From Planctomicrobium piriforme (lineage in GTDB: Bacteria > Planctomycetota > Planctomycetia > Planctomycetales > Planctomycetaceae), in the NCBI RefSeq assembly GCF_900113665.1, contig NZ_FOQD01000022.1, forward strand, positions 1-64,000: 64,000 nt of DNA, in the 5' to 3' direction. The first letter of the stretch is position 1. Each line of letters starts with the position of its first letter. The position numbers and the translations under genes were made by a program. The notes under the pieces were generated by a model that made no database searches, was not told where the DNA came from, and saw nothing but the letters and a program-made list of their open reading frames with translations. Of this stretch, positions 26,158-34,663 are shown in pieces.

Positions 26158-29100
26158 ATGGCTCAGATTCGAAACAGAATTCGGCACTGCATTCAGCTGG
26201 CGTGGCTGCTGGTCTTACTGGTCTGTGCGCAGTGCGCTGTTGCCAATGAGCCGCCGACTGCCGAGCAGGTGGTCTTCTTCGAAAAGTCGGTGCGACCGCT
26301 GCTGATCGATCAATGCTATAAGTGCCATTCCGGGCGAACCGCGAAAGGTGGGTTACGCGTGGACTCGCGTGGGCAGTTACTGCTCGGCGGGGAATCCGGA
26401 CCGGCGATTGAACCAGGCCGGCCTGACGACAGCGCGCTGATGGCCGCGGTGCGGTACGAGTCGTACGAGATGCCGCCGTCGAAGAAACTCGACGATGATC
26501 AGATCGCCATTCTCGCCCGCTGGATCGAAATGGGAGCGCCCTGGCCGGGTGATGACGGTCAGGTTGCCAGACGCCCGGCGGCAGGACAGTTCTCGGATGA
26601 GGATCGTCGCTGGTGGTCTCTGCAGCCGGTGAGCGATCCAACGCCCCCGACGGATCTGAATCATCCGGAGTGGTGCCGAAATCCGATCGACCAGTTCATT
26701 GCCGCTCAGCAGGACATGCAGCAACTGGCGCCGGCGCCGGAAGCGGATCGCTCGGCGCTCATCCGCAGGGTCTACTTTGATCTCATTGGTCTGCCGCCGA
26801 CGCCGGACGAGATTCGCAACTTCGAGCAGGATCCTTCTCCCGAGGCGTATGAACACCTCGTTGATGAGCTGCTGGCTCGTCCGGAGTATGGAGAACGCTG
26901 GGGGCGGCACTGGCTGGATCTGGTGCGCTACGCGGAATCGGACGGCTACCGCGCGGACAACTTCCGGCCGCAGGCGTGGATGTACCGCGACTACGTCATT
27001 CGCTCGCTGAACGACGACAAGCCGTATGACCGGTTTGTGCAGGAGCAGTTGGCCGCCGATGAACTCTTTCCGGATGACCCCTCGGCGATTGCGGCCCTTG
27101 GTTACTTGCGAAATGGTATCTTCGAATACAACGTGCCGGATGTGCAGGGGCAATGGGACAACGTTCTGAATGAAGTCACGGACGTGACCGGGGACGTCTT
27201 TTTCGGACTGGGATTCCAGTGTGCGCGATGTCACGACCATAAGTTCGACCCCCTGTTGCAGAAGGACTACTTCCGTCTGCGGGCGTTCTTCGAGCCGATG
27301 CTTCCCCGAGACGATGTGGCTGCGGCGACTCGTGAGGAGCAGGAACGGTACGCGGCTCAGGAGGCGGCGTATCAGGAAAAGTCGCGAGACCTGCTTGATC
27401 AGTTGAATGCCCTGCTGAAGAAGCCGCTGGACGACGTGTTCGAAGACACGATCAAACGTTACCCCGATGATCTCAAGAGAATCATCAGGCAGTCGCCTGC
27501 AGAAAGGTCGGCCAGAGAAGAGCAGTGGGCTCAGTTTGCGTTGCGGCTTGTCAAATACGAACAAGATCGAGTCGATGGCCGCCTGCAGGGAGAAACCAAA
27601 GATCAGGTTCTGGCGCTCCGCAGGGAACTCGCGAAGCTGGATCCCCTCAAGCCGGCTCCGCTGCTACGGCCGATGTCCGTTACCGACGTGGGAACAGCAC
27701 CGCCGCGGACCATCATTCCCAAACGGAACATCGAAGTTCAGGCCGGCTTTCCCACGATCCTGGAACCGGACGACGCAACGATCGCGCCGCCGGAGAACCG
27801 CCCTAATTCCACCGGTCGACGAGCGGCTCTGGCACGCTGGCTGATCAGGCCAGACAACCCGCTGTCGACCCGCGTGATCGTCAATCGCGTCTGGCAGTCT
27901 CACTTCGGGCGCGGCCTGGCGGCGAACGGCAGCGACTTTGGAACGCTCGGAGGACTCCCGTCGCACCCGCAATTGCTCGACTGGCTAACCAGCCGGTTTG
28001 TCGAGAAGGGCTGGCGACTGAAAAGCTTGCACCGGTTGATCGTCACGTCAGCAACGTACCGGCAGAGTGCGCAGCATCCGCGCCTCGCCGAACTGCAACT
28101 GCAGGATCCGACCAACCGCTGGTATTGGCGGGGTGACGTGCGGCGTCTGGATGCCGAACAGATTCGCGATTCGATCTTTGCTGTGACAGGCCAATTGGAG
28201 ATCTCGCGAGGCGGCCTGAGCGTCTTGCCGGATCGTCCGAGACGTTCCATATACACGCGGGTCATGCGAAACAGTCGCGATCCGCTGCTGGAGGTGTTCG
28301 ACCTGCCACAGTTCATTTCGAGCAGTTCCGGCCGCAACACCACCACCTCTCCCATCCAGTCGCTCTTGCTGATCAACAACCAGACCATGCTGAAACATGC
28401 CGAGCATCTGGCGGAGAAGATCTGCAAAGGGTCTGGCGAAAAGACTTTGACTGCCCGCATTGATGAACTGTGGTGGGCAGTGCTGGGACGCGTCCCATCG
28501 GTTGAAGAACGGGAGCAAGCGCAAGCATCTGTCATCAGGCAGATGCAGATTCGTACCGGCAACCTGGAAACAGAGGGGCTGCCGTCGGGCGTGATCACCG
28601 GGAAAGTTCCTGGTCGGGACGGTCAGGCATTGCTCTTTCAGGCGAAGGAGAACTCAGAGCGATTTCTGATTTCAAACGATGCCCGACTGAGCGTTGACGA
28701 CTTCACCGTCGAGGCGTTCTTCCAGATTCGATCCGTCTATGATTCCGGTGAAGTCCGGACGCTGGCCTCGAAATTGACTCCCAATCGCATGGGCTCTGGC
28801 TGGCTGCTGGGCATCACCGGCAAGACCTCACGTCGAAAACCGCAGACGCTCGTGCTGCAGTTGTTCGGCAAAGATGCTGACGGCAAGTCGCAGGAAGCGC
28901 TCTTCTTCTCGGACCATCACCTGGAACTCAATAAACCCTACTACGCAGCCGCCAGCGTGCACCTCGCCCGGCCCGGCGAGCCCGGCAACGTGACGTTCTT
29001 TGTGAAAGACCTGTCGAATGACGACGAACCGTTGCTCACGATCACCTCGGCGTTGACGCTGGTCTCACTCGACGGCAACGACGCCCCGTTGGCGCTGGGT

Positions 29101-29388
29101 TCACGGGGAGAGAGCGGCGGATACTTTGACGGCCTGCTGGATGACGTGCGGCTCTCAAACGACGCCCTGGCCGCCGGGCAGCTGTTGATCTCCAGCGACG
29201 GAATCATGCCGTCGACGATCGGTTACTGGCAGTTCGAACCGAACCCCGGCCTGTTCCAGAACAGCCTGCCGCAAGGTCTGCCCATCAGGCCCGGCCGTCA
29301 GGTGCAGCAGTCGTCACCAGCCGACGCCGCGTTCGTGGATCTCTGCCATGTGTTGTTGAATTCGAATGAGTTTTTGTATGTGAAGTGA
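26158..29388 (+). CDS. PSD1 / planctomycete cytochrome C domain protein (DUF1549, DUF1553)
   Basis: 1076 residues from ATG 26158; ATG 26116 would add 14 residues before the signal peptide. Signal peptide ~10-30 (WLLVLLVCAQCAVA). The planctomycete cytochrome C domain has CYKCH at 53-57. DUF1549 (~190-400) includes LLARPEYGERWGRHWLDL and a second haem-type motif, CARCHDHKFDPL. DUF1553 (~560-830) includes STRVIVNRVWQSHFGRGL. A LamG/concanavalin-like domain follows (~850-1030). The protein probably binds c-type haem and acts outside the cytoplasm, with a carbohydrate- or surface-binding module. It is paired with the DUF1501 protein downstream, a standard planctomycete pairing; the reaction is unknown. 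Confidence 0.94.
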   Translation: MAQIRNRIRHCIQLAWLLVLLVCAQCAVANEPPTAEQVVFFEKSVRPLLIDQCYKCHSGRTAKGGLRVDSRGQLLLGGESGPAIEPGRPDDSALMAAVRYESYEMPPSKKLDDDQIAILARWIEMGAPWPGDDGQVARRPAAGQFSDEDRRWWSLQPVSDPTPPTDLNHPEWCRNPIDQFIAAQQDMQQLAPAPEADRSALIRRVYFDLIGLPPTPDEIRNFEQDPSPEAYEHLVDELLARPEYGERWGRHWLDLVRYAESDGYRADNFRPQAWMYRDYVIRSLNDDKPYDRFVQEQLAADELFPDDPSAIAALGYLRNGIFEYNVPDVQGQWDNVLNEVTDVTGDVFFGLGFQCARCHDHKFDPLLQKDYFRLRAFFEPMLPRDDVAAATREEQERYAAQEAAYQEKSRDLLDQLNALLKKPLDDVFEDTIKRYPDDLKRIIRQSPAERSAREEQWAQFALRLVKYEQDRVDGRLQGETKDQVLALRRELAKLDPLKPAPLLRPMSVTDVGTAPPRTIIPKRNIEVQAGFPTILEPDDATIAPPENRPNSTGRRAALARWLIRPDNPLSTRVIVNRVWQSHFGRGLAANGSDFGTLGGLPSHPQLLDWLTSRFVEKGWRLKSLHRLIVTSATYRQSAQHPRLAELQLQDPTNRWYWRGDVRRLDAEQIRDSIFAVTGQLEISRGGLSVLPDRPRRSIYTRVMRNSRDPLLEVFDLPQFISSSSGRNTTTSPIQSLLLINNQTMLKHAEHLAEKICKGSGEKTLTARIDELWWAVLGRVPSVEEREQAQASVIRQMQIRTGNLETEGLPSGVITGKVPGRDGQALLFQAKENSERFLISNDARLSVDDFTVEAFFQIRSVYDSGEVRTLASKLTPNRMGSGWLLGITGKTSRRKPQTLVLQLFGKDADGKSQEALFFSDHHLELNKPYYAAASVHLARPGEPGNVTFFVKDLSNDDEPLLTITSALTLVSLDGNDAPLALGSRGESGGYFDGLLDDVRLSNDALAAGQLLISSDGIMPSTIGYWQFEPNPGLFQNSLPQGLPIRPGRQVQQSSPADAAFVDLCHVLLNSNEFLYVK

Positions 29389-29392
29389 ATCG

Positions 29393-29554
29393 AGTGTCCA
29401 GTGACGAGTGTCCAGAGCCAGAAAAAGGGATCAGACTTGAGTCCTGAGGCCTGAGGAAAGGATCGAACTTCGTTCCCTACTCCTCAAGTCTCAAGCCTCG
29501 GGTCTCACGCCTCCCTCAATGGCCCAATAACAGATGACCGATGACAAATGACAA
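29393..29554. repeat. Four blocks of 7-bp-periodic repeats filling an intergenic gap
   Basis: Between the PSD1 and DUF1501 genes there are successive heptad arrays of different sequence. 29393-29420: AGTGTCC, AGTGACG, AGTGTCC, AGAGCCA. 29436-29456: CTTGAGT, CCTGAGG, CCTGAGG. 29483-29517: CTCAAGT, CTCAAGC, CTCGGGT, CTCACGC, CTCCCTC. 29534-29554: ATGACCG, ATGACAA, ATGACAA. The last copy of the fourth block contains the start codon of the DUF1501 gene. Confidence 0.85.
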
Positions 29555-30960
29555 ATTCTTACTTTCCCCACATCACTCTTCCCCAGTCACGCCGTGAGTT
29601 TCTCGCTAGAAGCGGGTGCGGTTTTGGGGCGTTGGCTCTGGCGGGGCTGCAGAGTAAGGCGCATGCCGGTCAATTGCCTCGCCCGCATTTCGCGGCGACC
29701 GCCAAAAGCGCGATCTTCCTGTTCATGGAAGGGGGCCCCAGTCACATAGATACGTTCGACCCCAAGCCAGAGCTGAACCGTCTGGCAGGTCAGCAATTGC
29801 CGGCGAGCTATGGGCCGGTGATGACCGCCATGGGGGAAGCGAACGCTCCGTTGCTGGAATCGAAACGCTCGTGGAAACAGTACGGCGAAAGCGGCATCTG
29901 GGTCTCGGACTGGTTGCCCTACACGGCGCAGTGCGTCGATGACATCGCCGTGATTCGGTCTTGCTGGACGGACGGGAATAGTCACTCGGCGGGCGTCTGC
30001 CAGATGAATACCTGTTCGATGCTGGGCGGACGCCCTTCGCTGGGAAGCTGGGTCACCTATGGACTGGGCAGTGAGAACCAGAATCTCCCCGCGTTTGTCG
30101 TGATGCAGGACGGCCGCGGGGCGATTGTGAACGGCCCGCGAAACTGGAGCGCTGGCTTCATGCCGGCCAACTATCAGGGGGTGCATTTCTCCGAAGGCTC
30201 GCAGCCGATTCCCAACCTCGATTCACCTGAGGGCATCCCTGCGGCAGTGCAGCAGGAGAAGCTGAACCTGCTGGCATCGATCAACACTTCATTTGCGTCG
30301 CAATTCCCGCAGCAGACAGAGCTGGAAGCCCGGATTCGCAGTTATGAACTGGCGTTTCAGATGCAGGCGGCGGCGCCGGAAGCGATTGATCTGAATCAGG
30401 AGACAGCGGCGACAAAAGAACTCTACGGCTTCAATCGAAAAGAGACTGAGTCGTTCGGACGCCAGTGCCTGCTCGCCAGGCGTCTGGTCGAACGGGGCGT
30501 GCGGTTCATTCAACTCTATCACGGCGCGGGCAGCCGCTGGGATGCTCATAACAACATCGAGTCGAACCATACCCAGCTCTGCGCTGCGATGGATCAGCCG
30601 GTGGCCGCGCTGCTGAAGGACCTCAAGCAACGGGGACTGCTGGACGAGACGCTCGTCGTCTGGGGCGGGGAGTTCGGCAGAACGCCGATGTCAGAACAGG
30701 GGAACGGCCGCGACCACAATCCGACGGGCTTCACCATGTGGATGGCCGGAGGGGGCGTCAAGGGGGGCCAGACCATCGGAACGACGGATGAGCTGGGCCT
30801 GCGCGCCGTAGAAGACCGGCTGCACGTCCACGATCTCCACGCCAGCATTCTGCATCTGCTGGGACTGGACCACATGGCGCTGACATATTTCTACAAGGGC
30901 CGGCCGGAACGTCCGACGGCCAACGAAGGCGCATTCGCCAGAAAACTGGTCGGCGGCTGA
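29548..30960 (+). CDS. DUF1501 family protein (Tat-exported, sulfatase/alkaline-phosphatase-like fold)
   Basis: 470 residues from ATG 29548, which lies inside an ATGACAA heptad repeat. The N-terminus carries a twin-arginine signal (SRREFLARSGCGFGALALAG). The DUF1501 body includes FLFMEGGPSHIDTFDPKPEL, SWVTYGLGSENQNLPAFVV and VVWGGEFGRTPMSEQGNGRD with HNPTGFTMWMAGGGVKGG, which are metal-site motifs of the alkaline-phosphatase superfamily fold. Members almost always lie next to a PSD1 cytochrome protein, as here, and are predicted to be exported folded through Tat. The substrate is unknown. Confidence 0.94.
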   Translation: MTNSYFPHITLPQSRREFLARSGCGFGALALAGLQSKAHAGQLPRPHFAATAKSAIFLFMEGGPSHIDTFDPKPELNRLAGQQLPASYGPVMTAMGEANAPLLESKRSWKQYGESGIWVSDWLPYTAQCVDDIAVIRSCWTDGNSHSAGVCQMNTCSMLGGRPSLGSWVTYGLGSENQNLPAFVVMQDGRGAIVNGPRNWSAGFMPANYQGVHFSEGSQPIPNLDSPEGIPAAVQQEKLNLLASINTSFASQFPQQTELEARIRSYELAFQMQAAAPEAIDLNQETAATKELYGFNRKETESFGRQCLLARRLVERGVRFIQLYHGAGSRWDAHNNIESNHTQLCAAMDQPVAALLKDLKQRGLLDETLVVWGGEFGRTPMSEQGNGRDHNPTGFTMWMAGGGVKGGQTIGTTDELGLRAVEDRLHVHDLHASILHLLGLDHMALTYFYKGRPERPTANEGAFARKLVGG

Positions 30961-30973
30961 GAGTATTTTTCGA

Positions 30974-31065
30974 GAATGGGAAGGCGAAGCTCCTGCTGAG
31001 CCGCAAACAAGTTTGGGCCTGAGTTTCGTTTGCGACCCGGTGGGAGCTTCGCTCTCCCGAATTCG
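30974..31065. repeat. Long imperfect inverted repeat
   Basis: Left arm 30974-31010 and right arm about 31027-31065 are imperfect reverse complements. The left arm reads GAATGGGAAGGCGAAGCTCC then GCAAAC. The right arm, reversed, reads GAATTCGGGAGAGCGAAGCT then GCAAAC. The arms flank about 15 bases and lie between the DUF1501 stop and the aldolase start. It could act as a transcription attenuator, or be a mobile palindromic repeat. Confidence 0.7.
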
Positions 31066-31097
31066 TCAGAGTGCCAGACAACAAGAAAAGTCACGCG

Positions 31098-31895
31098 ATG
31101 TCACAACTCTCTCCCCCCGTCACGATCAAGCAGCGTCTGGCAAATGGCGAACGGCTGAATGTCTTTGCCATCAGCCGGTCGTTCCATCCCAATCACATTG
31201 AGATGTACGCTCTGCAGGGGGGCTTCTCAGGCTTCTGGATCGACCACGAGCACACCGGCTTCACGATCGACATGATGGAAGCGGCCGTGCGGGCTGGGCG
31301 TGCCTGCGGGCTCGACTGCTTCGTGCGACTGGCCCCGACCGATTATGCATCTGTCACGCGTTGTCTGGAATCCGGGGCAGGCGGCGTGATGGCCGCCATG
31401 ATTTCGACCGTCGCACAGGCGGAAGAGTTCGTCACCTGGGCCAAGTTCGCTCCCCGGGGCCGACGCGGCCTCAACAACTGGGGACGCGACGGCAACTTTA
31501 GCCTGACGCCAGTTGCCGAGTTCTGCCGTCTATCGAACGAACGGACGCTGGTCGGCATCCAGATCGAAACGGTCTCGGCAGTGGAGTGCTGTGAAGAGAT
31601 CGCCGCGATTGACGGGGTCGACATGCTCTTCGTCGGCCCGGCGGATTTGAGCCAGGCCTATGGCATCACCGGGCAGATGCTGCACCCGACATTGCTGAGC
31701 GCCATCGATCGGGTGTCGAAGGCCTGCCGCGACCAGGGGAAGACGTTCGGCGCCGTGGCCTTCTCGCCAGAACAAGGGGCGCTGCTGATGGAACAAGGTT
31801 GCCGCCTGATTTCGCTGACGTCCGACGTCCGGACGTTCCAGGAAGGGATCGCGGCGACCAAGCAAAGCTTTGGCAAGTTGTTTGCCGAGAGCTGA
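31098..31895 (+). CDS. HpcH/HpaI aldolase family protein (2-keto-3-deoxyglucarate aldolase-like)
   Basis: 265 residues starting at ATG 31098; a GTG nine codons upstream is possible. TIM-barrel aldolase of the HpcH/HpaI family. It shows WIDHEH near residue 48, GGVMAAMISTVAQAEEFV, GIQIETVSAVECCEEI with the metal-binding Glu, and LFVGPADLSQAYG with the metal-binding Asp. Such enzymes split 4-hydroxy-2-oxo acids into pyruvate or glyoxylate plus an aldehyde, for example in glucarate or aromatic catabolism. The substrate is not determined by sequence. It lies 137 nt after the DUF1501 gene, separated by a hairpin repeat, so co-transcription is uncertain. Confidence 0.92.
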   Translation: MSQLSPPVTIKQRLANGERLNVFAISRSFHPNHIEMYALQGGFSGFWIDHEHTGFTIDMMEAAVRAGRACGLDCFVRLAPTDYASVTRCLESGAGGVMAAMISTVAQAEEFVTWAKFAPRGRRGLNNWGRDGNFSLTPVAEFCRLSNERTLVGIQIETVSAVECCEEIAAIDGVDMLFVGPADLSQAYGITGQMLHPTLLSAIDRVSKACRDQGKTFGAVAFSPEQGALLMEQGCRLISLTSDVRTFQEGIAATKQSFGKLFAES

Positions 31896-31930
31896 CGTGT
31901 GCCGTCATGCGACTGTGACGCGGGGTCAGA

Positions 31931-32020
31931 ATTGTCCCGGACGCTTCCCGCCTCATCACCGTCTGCTCGATCTTCCAACACTTTTTTCCGAGTCACACCC
32001 GTCTTCGCGTCCGGGACAAT
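31931..32020. repeat. 14-bp inverted repeat bounding a ~90-bp element
   Basis: ATTGTCCCGGACGC at 31931-31944 is the exact reverse complement of GCGTCCGGGACAAT at 32007-32020, with 62 bases between. The right arm and part of the interior encode the last residues of the DUF1016 frame, including its stop codon at 31993-31995. This has the look of a small palindromic mobile element (REP or MITE type), though no terminal duplications were verified. Confidence 0.7.
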
Positions 32021-32538
32021 GACGCAACTTGCCGGTTCAGGGTGATGTGAAACAGGTGCGGCTCAGCAGATTGCGCAGGCAGTGTCTGCGCTTTTTCGGC
32101 GTCGAATTTTGCAGACGGAGTCGGCAAAATCCTACCGGGTTGGATGCCATCCATTTTTGCAGACGCCGTCTGCAAAATCCCGAGATAGGCCAGATGAAAC
32201 GCCCGCATCTGGTCGACATTCCACCACGAGAATCCCCGGCCGCACCGTTGAGTTAAGTCAGCGGCCAGCCGCTTCACCAGCTCTTGTCCGTATTCTGCCT
32301 GCGCCGCTCCCCTCTGCTCGAATTCGACGATTCGCCGTCCGATTTCCCAGTATGTGGCGGTCATCACCGCGTTGCCAGCACGGGCCGAAGTGCGGCGATC
32401 CGCTTCCAACAAGGACACGATCTCTCCCAATAGGCCGTCGGAATCACCTACCGGGCGCATTGCGCCGGAGGATTTTGCTCTCTTTCTTGCCATCAGCGCC
32501 GCTTCCGATTTCAATGAACTGAAGCGAACCACGGCCAT
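31993..32538 (-). pseudogene. Truncated DUF1016 (YhcG-like) protein, nuclease half missing
   Basis: 181 residues from ATG 32538, or ATG 32493. The N-terminal DUF1016 domain is intact: ATYWEIGRRIVEFEQRG, YGQELVKRLAADLTQ, FSWWNVDQMRAFHLAY, then the variable QTASAKMDG and PTPSAKFD segment typical of the family. Full-length members are about 340-400 residues with a PDDEXK nuclease domain in the second half. Here the frame ends at residue 181 within an inverted-repeat element (LSRTRRRV is encoded by the repeat). The protein is therefore probably inactive as a nuclease. No restriction or methylase partner is nearby. Confidence 0.82.
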
Positions 32539-32869
32539 AATGATACTGCGATCGGTCGTAACTTAGGACAGGCCGTGAACAGAGACGAGAGGAGTGAGCG
32601 TTCTGAACAACATGACCCTGTTCGTCACGCCAATCCGTCCCCAGTCGCACCTTTAGCGACCGGTGGTTGCACCTTGCACCGGTCCCGCCTGCAGGCGGCA
32701 GACGAGCCCCACGGGCGCGAACCGCCATTTGACAGCAGATCACCGGCCCGATGCCTTTGATAAACCCCTTGACATTGGGTCGAAACGCCAATTTGCAATT
32801 CCGGGCATCACCACACCGTGAGGTGCCCGCCATAGAGATAGATTCAACCCAGCTGCCCTCACCAAGTAG
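32539..32869. other. Intergenic, nothing recognised
   Basis: About 330 bases between the DUF1016 remnant (start) and the terminator of the DUF1559 gene. No gene, repeat or RNA structure could be supported. Confidence 0.4.
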
Positions 32870-32908
32870 AAAAAGCTGCCTTGGTGTACTCAACACCAAA
32901 GCAGCCTT
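32870..32908 (-). terminator. Rho-independent terminator of the DUF1559 gene
   Basis: On the minus strand GCTGCTTTGGTGT, loop TGAGT, ACACCAAGGCAGC form a 13-bp stem with one G-T pair, followed directly by TTTTTC. It starts about 27 bases after the stop codon at 32935. Confidence 0.9.
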
Positions 32909-32934
32909 AAATTATGGCCTTGCATCCAGACTCA

Positions 32935-34137
32935 TCAGTAATCAGTGCTGCTGATAATCTTCTGGTTATAATAGTTTCCATTCGGAGATAAGAGTCGAGC
33001 ATAGACCCCATCATTAATGGACTGATTCAAGACGCGACCACTCCCATCGCACAAAATCACATTGACGATCTGGGGGTGAAAAGATGAAGGACGAGGCACC
33101 TGCCCCGACGTGGCAGTTAGATTGTTGTTGATTCGAGACCCCAATTCAGTGGCCGTGGTCAAATTAAAAGCACCGCCGACTCCAGGCGCCATCGAAGTCC
33201 CTTGGTCGATCGTGTAATCTGGAGTGCCTGTTGTATCATTAATCCAAATACCAAACGCCACATCACCCGTAGCTGCACCGGCGGCATTAGAAGAGACGAC
33301 TTGCGAGGCAGGAAGCCAACCGCCCGCATTTAAGTTTTCGGAGAGCATTAGCGTTTGGCTAGTACCGTCACGCATTCGATCAAGAGTCATCTTTAACGAA
33401 GTTGAATTGAGATTAAGCGTAGAGTTCGTGTCAGCAGTATCTTCTCGCCAAAATACTCCCGTGGCCATAGTCCGCTTTGCCCACTCCAGCTTATCAGCGT
33501 CGGTTGGGCTACTAGGGGCAGTTTCGCCCGTCTTCTGCCATTTATAGTAATAGTTGGTTCCATCGTATTGAATGCGGTGGATCGTGTCGGTTGCAGCGGC
33601 ACCGCTCGCAACAAGAGAAGTGCCAATATATCCGGCATTTGCCACGAAGCTGCAAGCACCGGCGTCATCAGACGTCTGATCATCTGGACAAGTAAGAACT
33701 TTAACATTTGGAATCTCGCTCACAGTCAGCGGATACACTGTTATTCCCTTATAAGAAGGGTTCGTAATCCTGTCATGAAGTCCCGCCTGATCCAAATAAG
33801 GCAGCAAGTGCACTGTCCAGGGTGCTGGAACTGCGGTTGAATTCGTAGCCGCTCCTGCATCTGCAGCAGTGTAATAAGGACTTCCTCCAACCAGCGGAGG
33901 CAACTGGCCGTTATTTGCAGTCGCATAGTTCAGCGTCGCCAGACCTACGTTTCGCATGTTGTTCAAGCACGTCATGCGGCGGGCGGCTTCGCGGGCGTTC
34001 TGCACGCCTGGCAGGATCAGCGAGGCCAGCACGGCGATGATCGAGATCACCACCAGCAGCTCGATTAGGGTGAAGCCGCCTCGCGACGGCTGGGCGCGAC
34101 GCGCCTGGGGAACTCTCTGGACGAGGCGTACGTTCAT
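32935..34137 (-). CDS. DUF1559 family prepilin-like protein at the end of the secretion locus
   Basis: 400 residues from ATG 34137, preceded by GGAGAG; the frame continues upstream without conserved sequence. The basic leader (MNVRLVQRVPQARRAQPSRGG) is longer than usual. It is followed by FTLIELLVVISIIAVLASLI and NAREAARRMTCLNNMRNVGL, a variant of the family motif in which NNLKQ is replaced by NNMRN. The C-terminus (SSFHPQIVNVILCDGSGRVL) matches the family pattern. Transcription stops at the terminator just downstream. A 526-bp gap with a repeat separates it from the GspK-like gene, so it probably has its own promoter. Confidence 0.93.
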   Translation of the reverse strand: MNVRLVQRVPQARRAQPSRGGFTLIELLVVISIIAVLASLILPGVQNAREAARRMTCLNNMRNVGLATLNYATANNGQLPPLVGGSPYYTAADAGAATNSTAVPAPWTVHLLPYLDQAGLHDRITNPSYKGITVYPLTVSEIPNVKVLTCPDDQTSDDAGACSFVANAGYIGTSLVASGAAATDTIHRIQYDGTNYYYKWQKTGETAPSSPTDADKLEWAKRTMATGVFWREDTADTNSTLNLNSTSLKMTLDRMRDGTSQTLMLSENLNAGGWLPASQVVSSNAAGAATGDVAFGIWINDTTGTPDYTIDQGTSMAPGVGGAFNLTTATELGSRINNNLTATSGQVPRPSSFHPQIVNVILCDGSGRVLNQSINDGVYARLLSPNGNYYNQKIISSTDY

Positions 34138-34663
34138 GTTTCTCTCCGCTGAATCACAGGCCTCGGCCAGGCTCGCAGGGCGTCGCCCACAATGTCGACT
34201 GCTCAAGCTTCACGGCCGTGCTGCGTCGTTTGTTGGAAGTCTCTCTGACTGGAAATACTTACGGAAATGATGACCAGAAAATCGAAATGAATCTCGAACC
34301 TTGCTTTTACCCCCTCGCCCCAGTACTCCGGGGAGAGGGCCGGGGTGAGGGGCAAATTCACCGCCGACTTCAATTCAAGGGAAACCGAACGCTAACGCGT
34401 GCCGGCTGATCGGCTCAATCAGCCGCCGGGCGCTAGCCCCCGGTTCTCTTCTCACTCAAAAATTCACCAACCTGCTGCATTCCGCAGCAATTCGGCCAAC
34501 TTCTGCACCAGTGCGGCCTGCTGCATTTTCACTCGGGCACCGGGGGAAGAAAAGCGAAACCGCCTCAAAAACCCCGACTTTTCCACTTCACACGCCCGAA
34601 ACCGCAGAACCGGATAACTCAATTGCAAATCCCAATCCCAAAACGGATTCGGAAACACCAATT
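34138..34663. other. Intergenic with one GC-rich repeat; otherwise nothing recognised
   Basis: 526 bases between the GspK-like gene and the DUF1559 gene, both minus strand. Apart from the repeat at 34309-34353, it should contain the end of the secretion operon transcript and the promoter of the DUF1559 gene; I could not locate either with confidence. Confidence 0.4.
34309..34353 (-). repeat. GC-rich intergenic repeat, copy 2
   Basis: Reverse complement reads GCCCCTCACCCCGGCCCTCT then GGAGTACTGGGGCGAGGGGG, matching the element at 25454-25500 over most of its length. Confidence 0.75.

Noticed and set aside
26377..27564. 395-codon minus-strand frame opposite the PSD1 gene
   Set aside because: Arg/His-rich shadow; no ribosome-binding site or domain, and the opposite strand is a certain gene.
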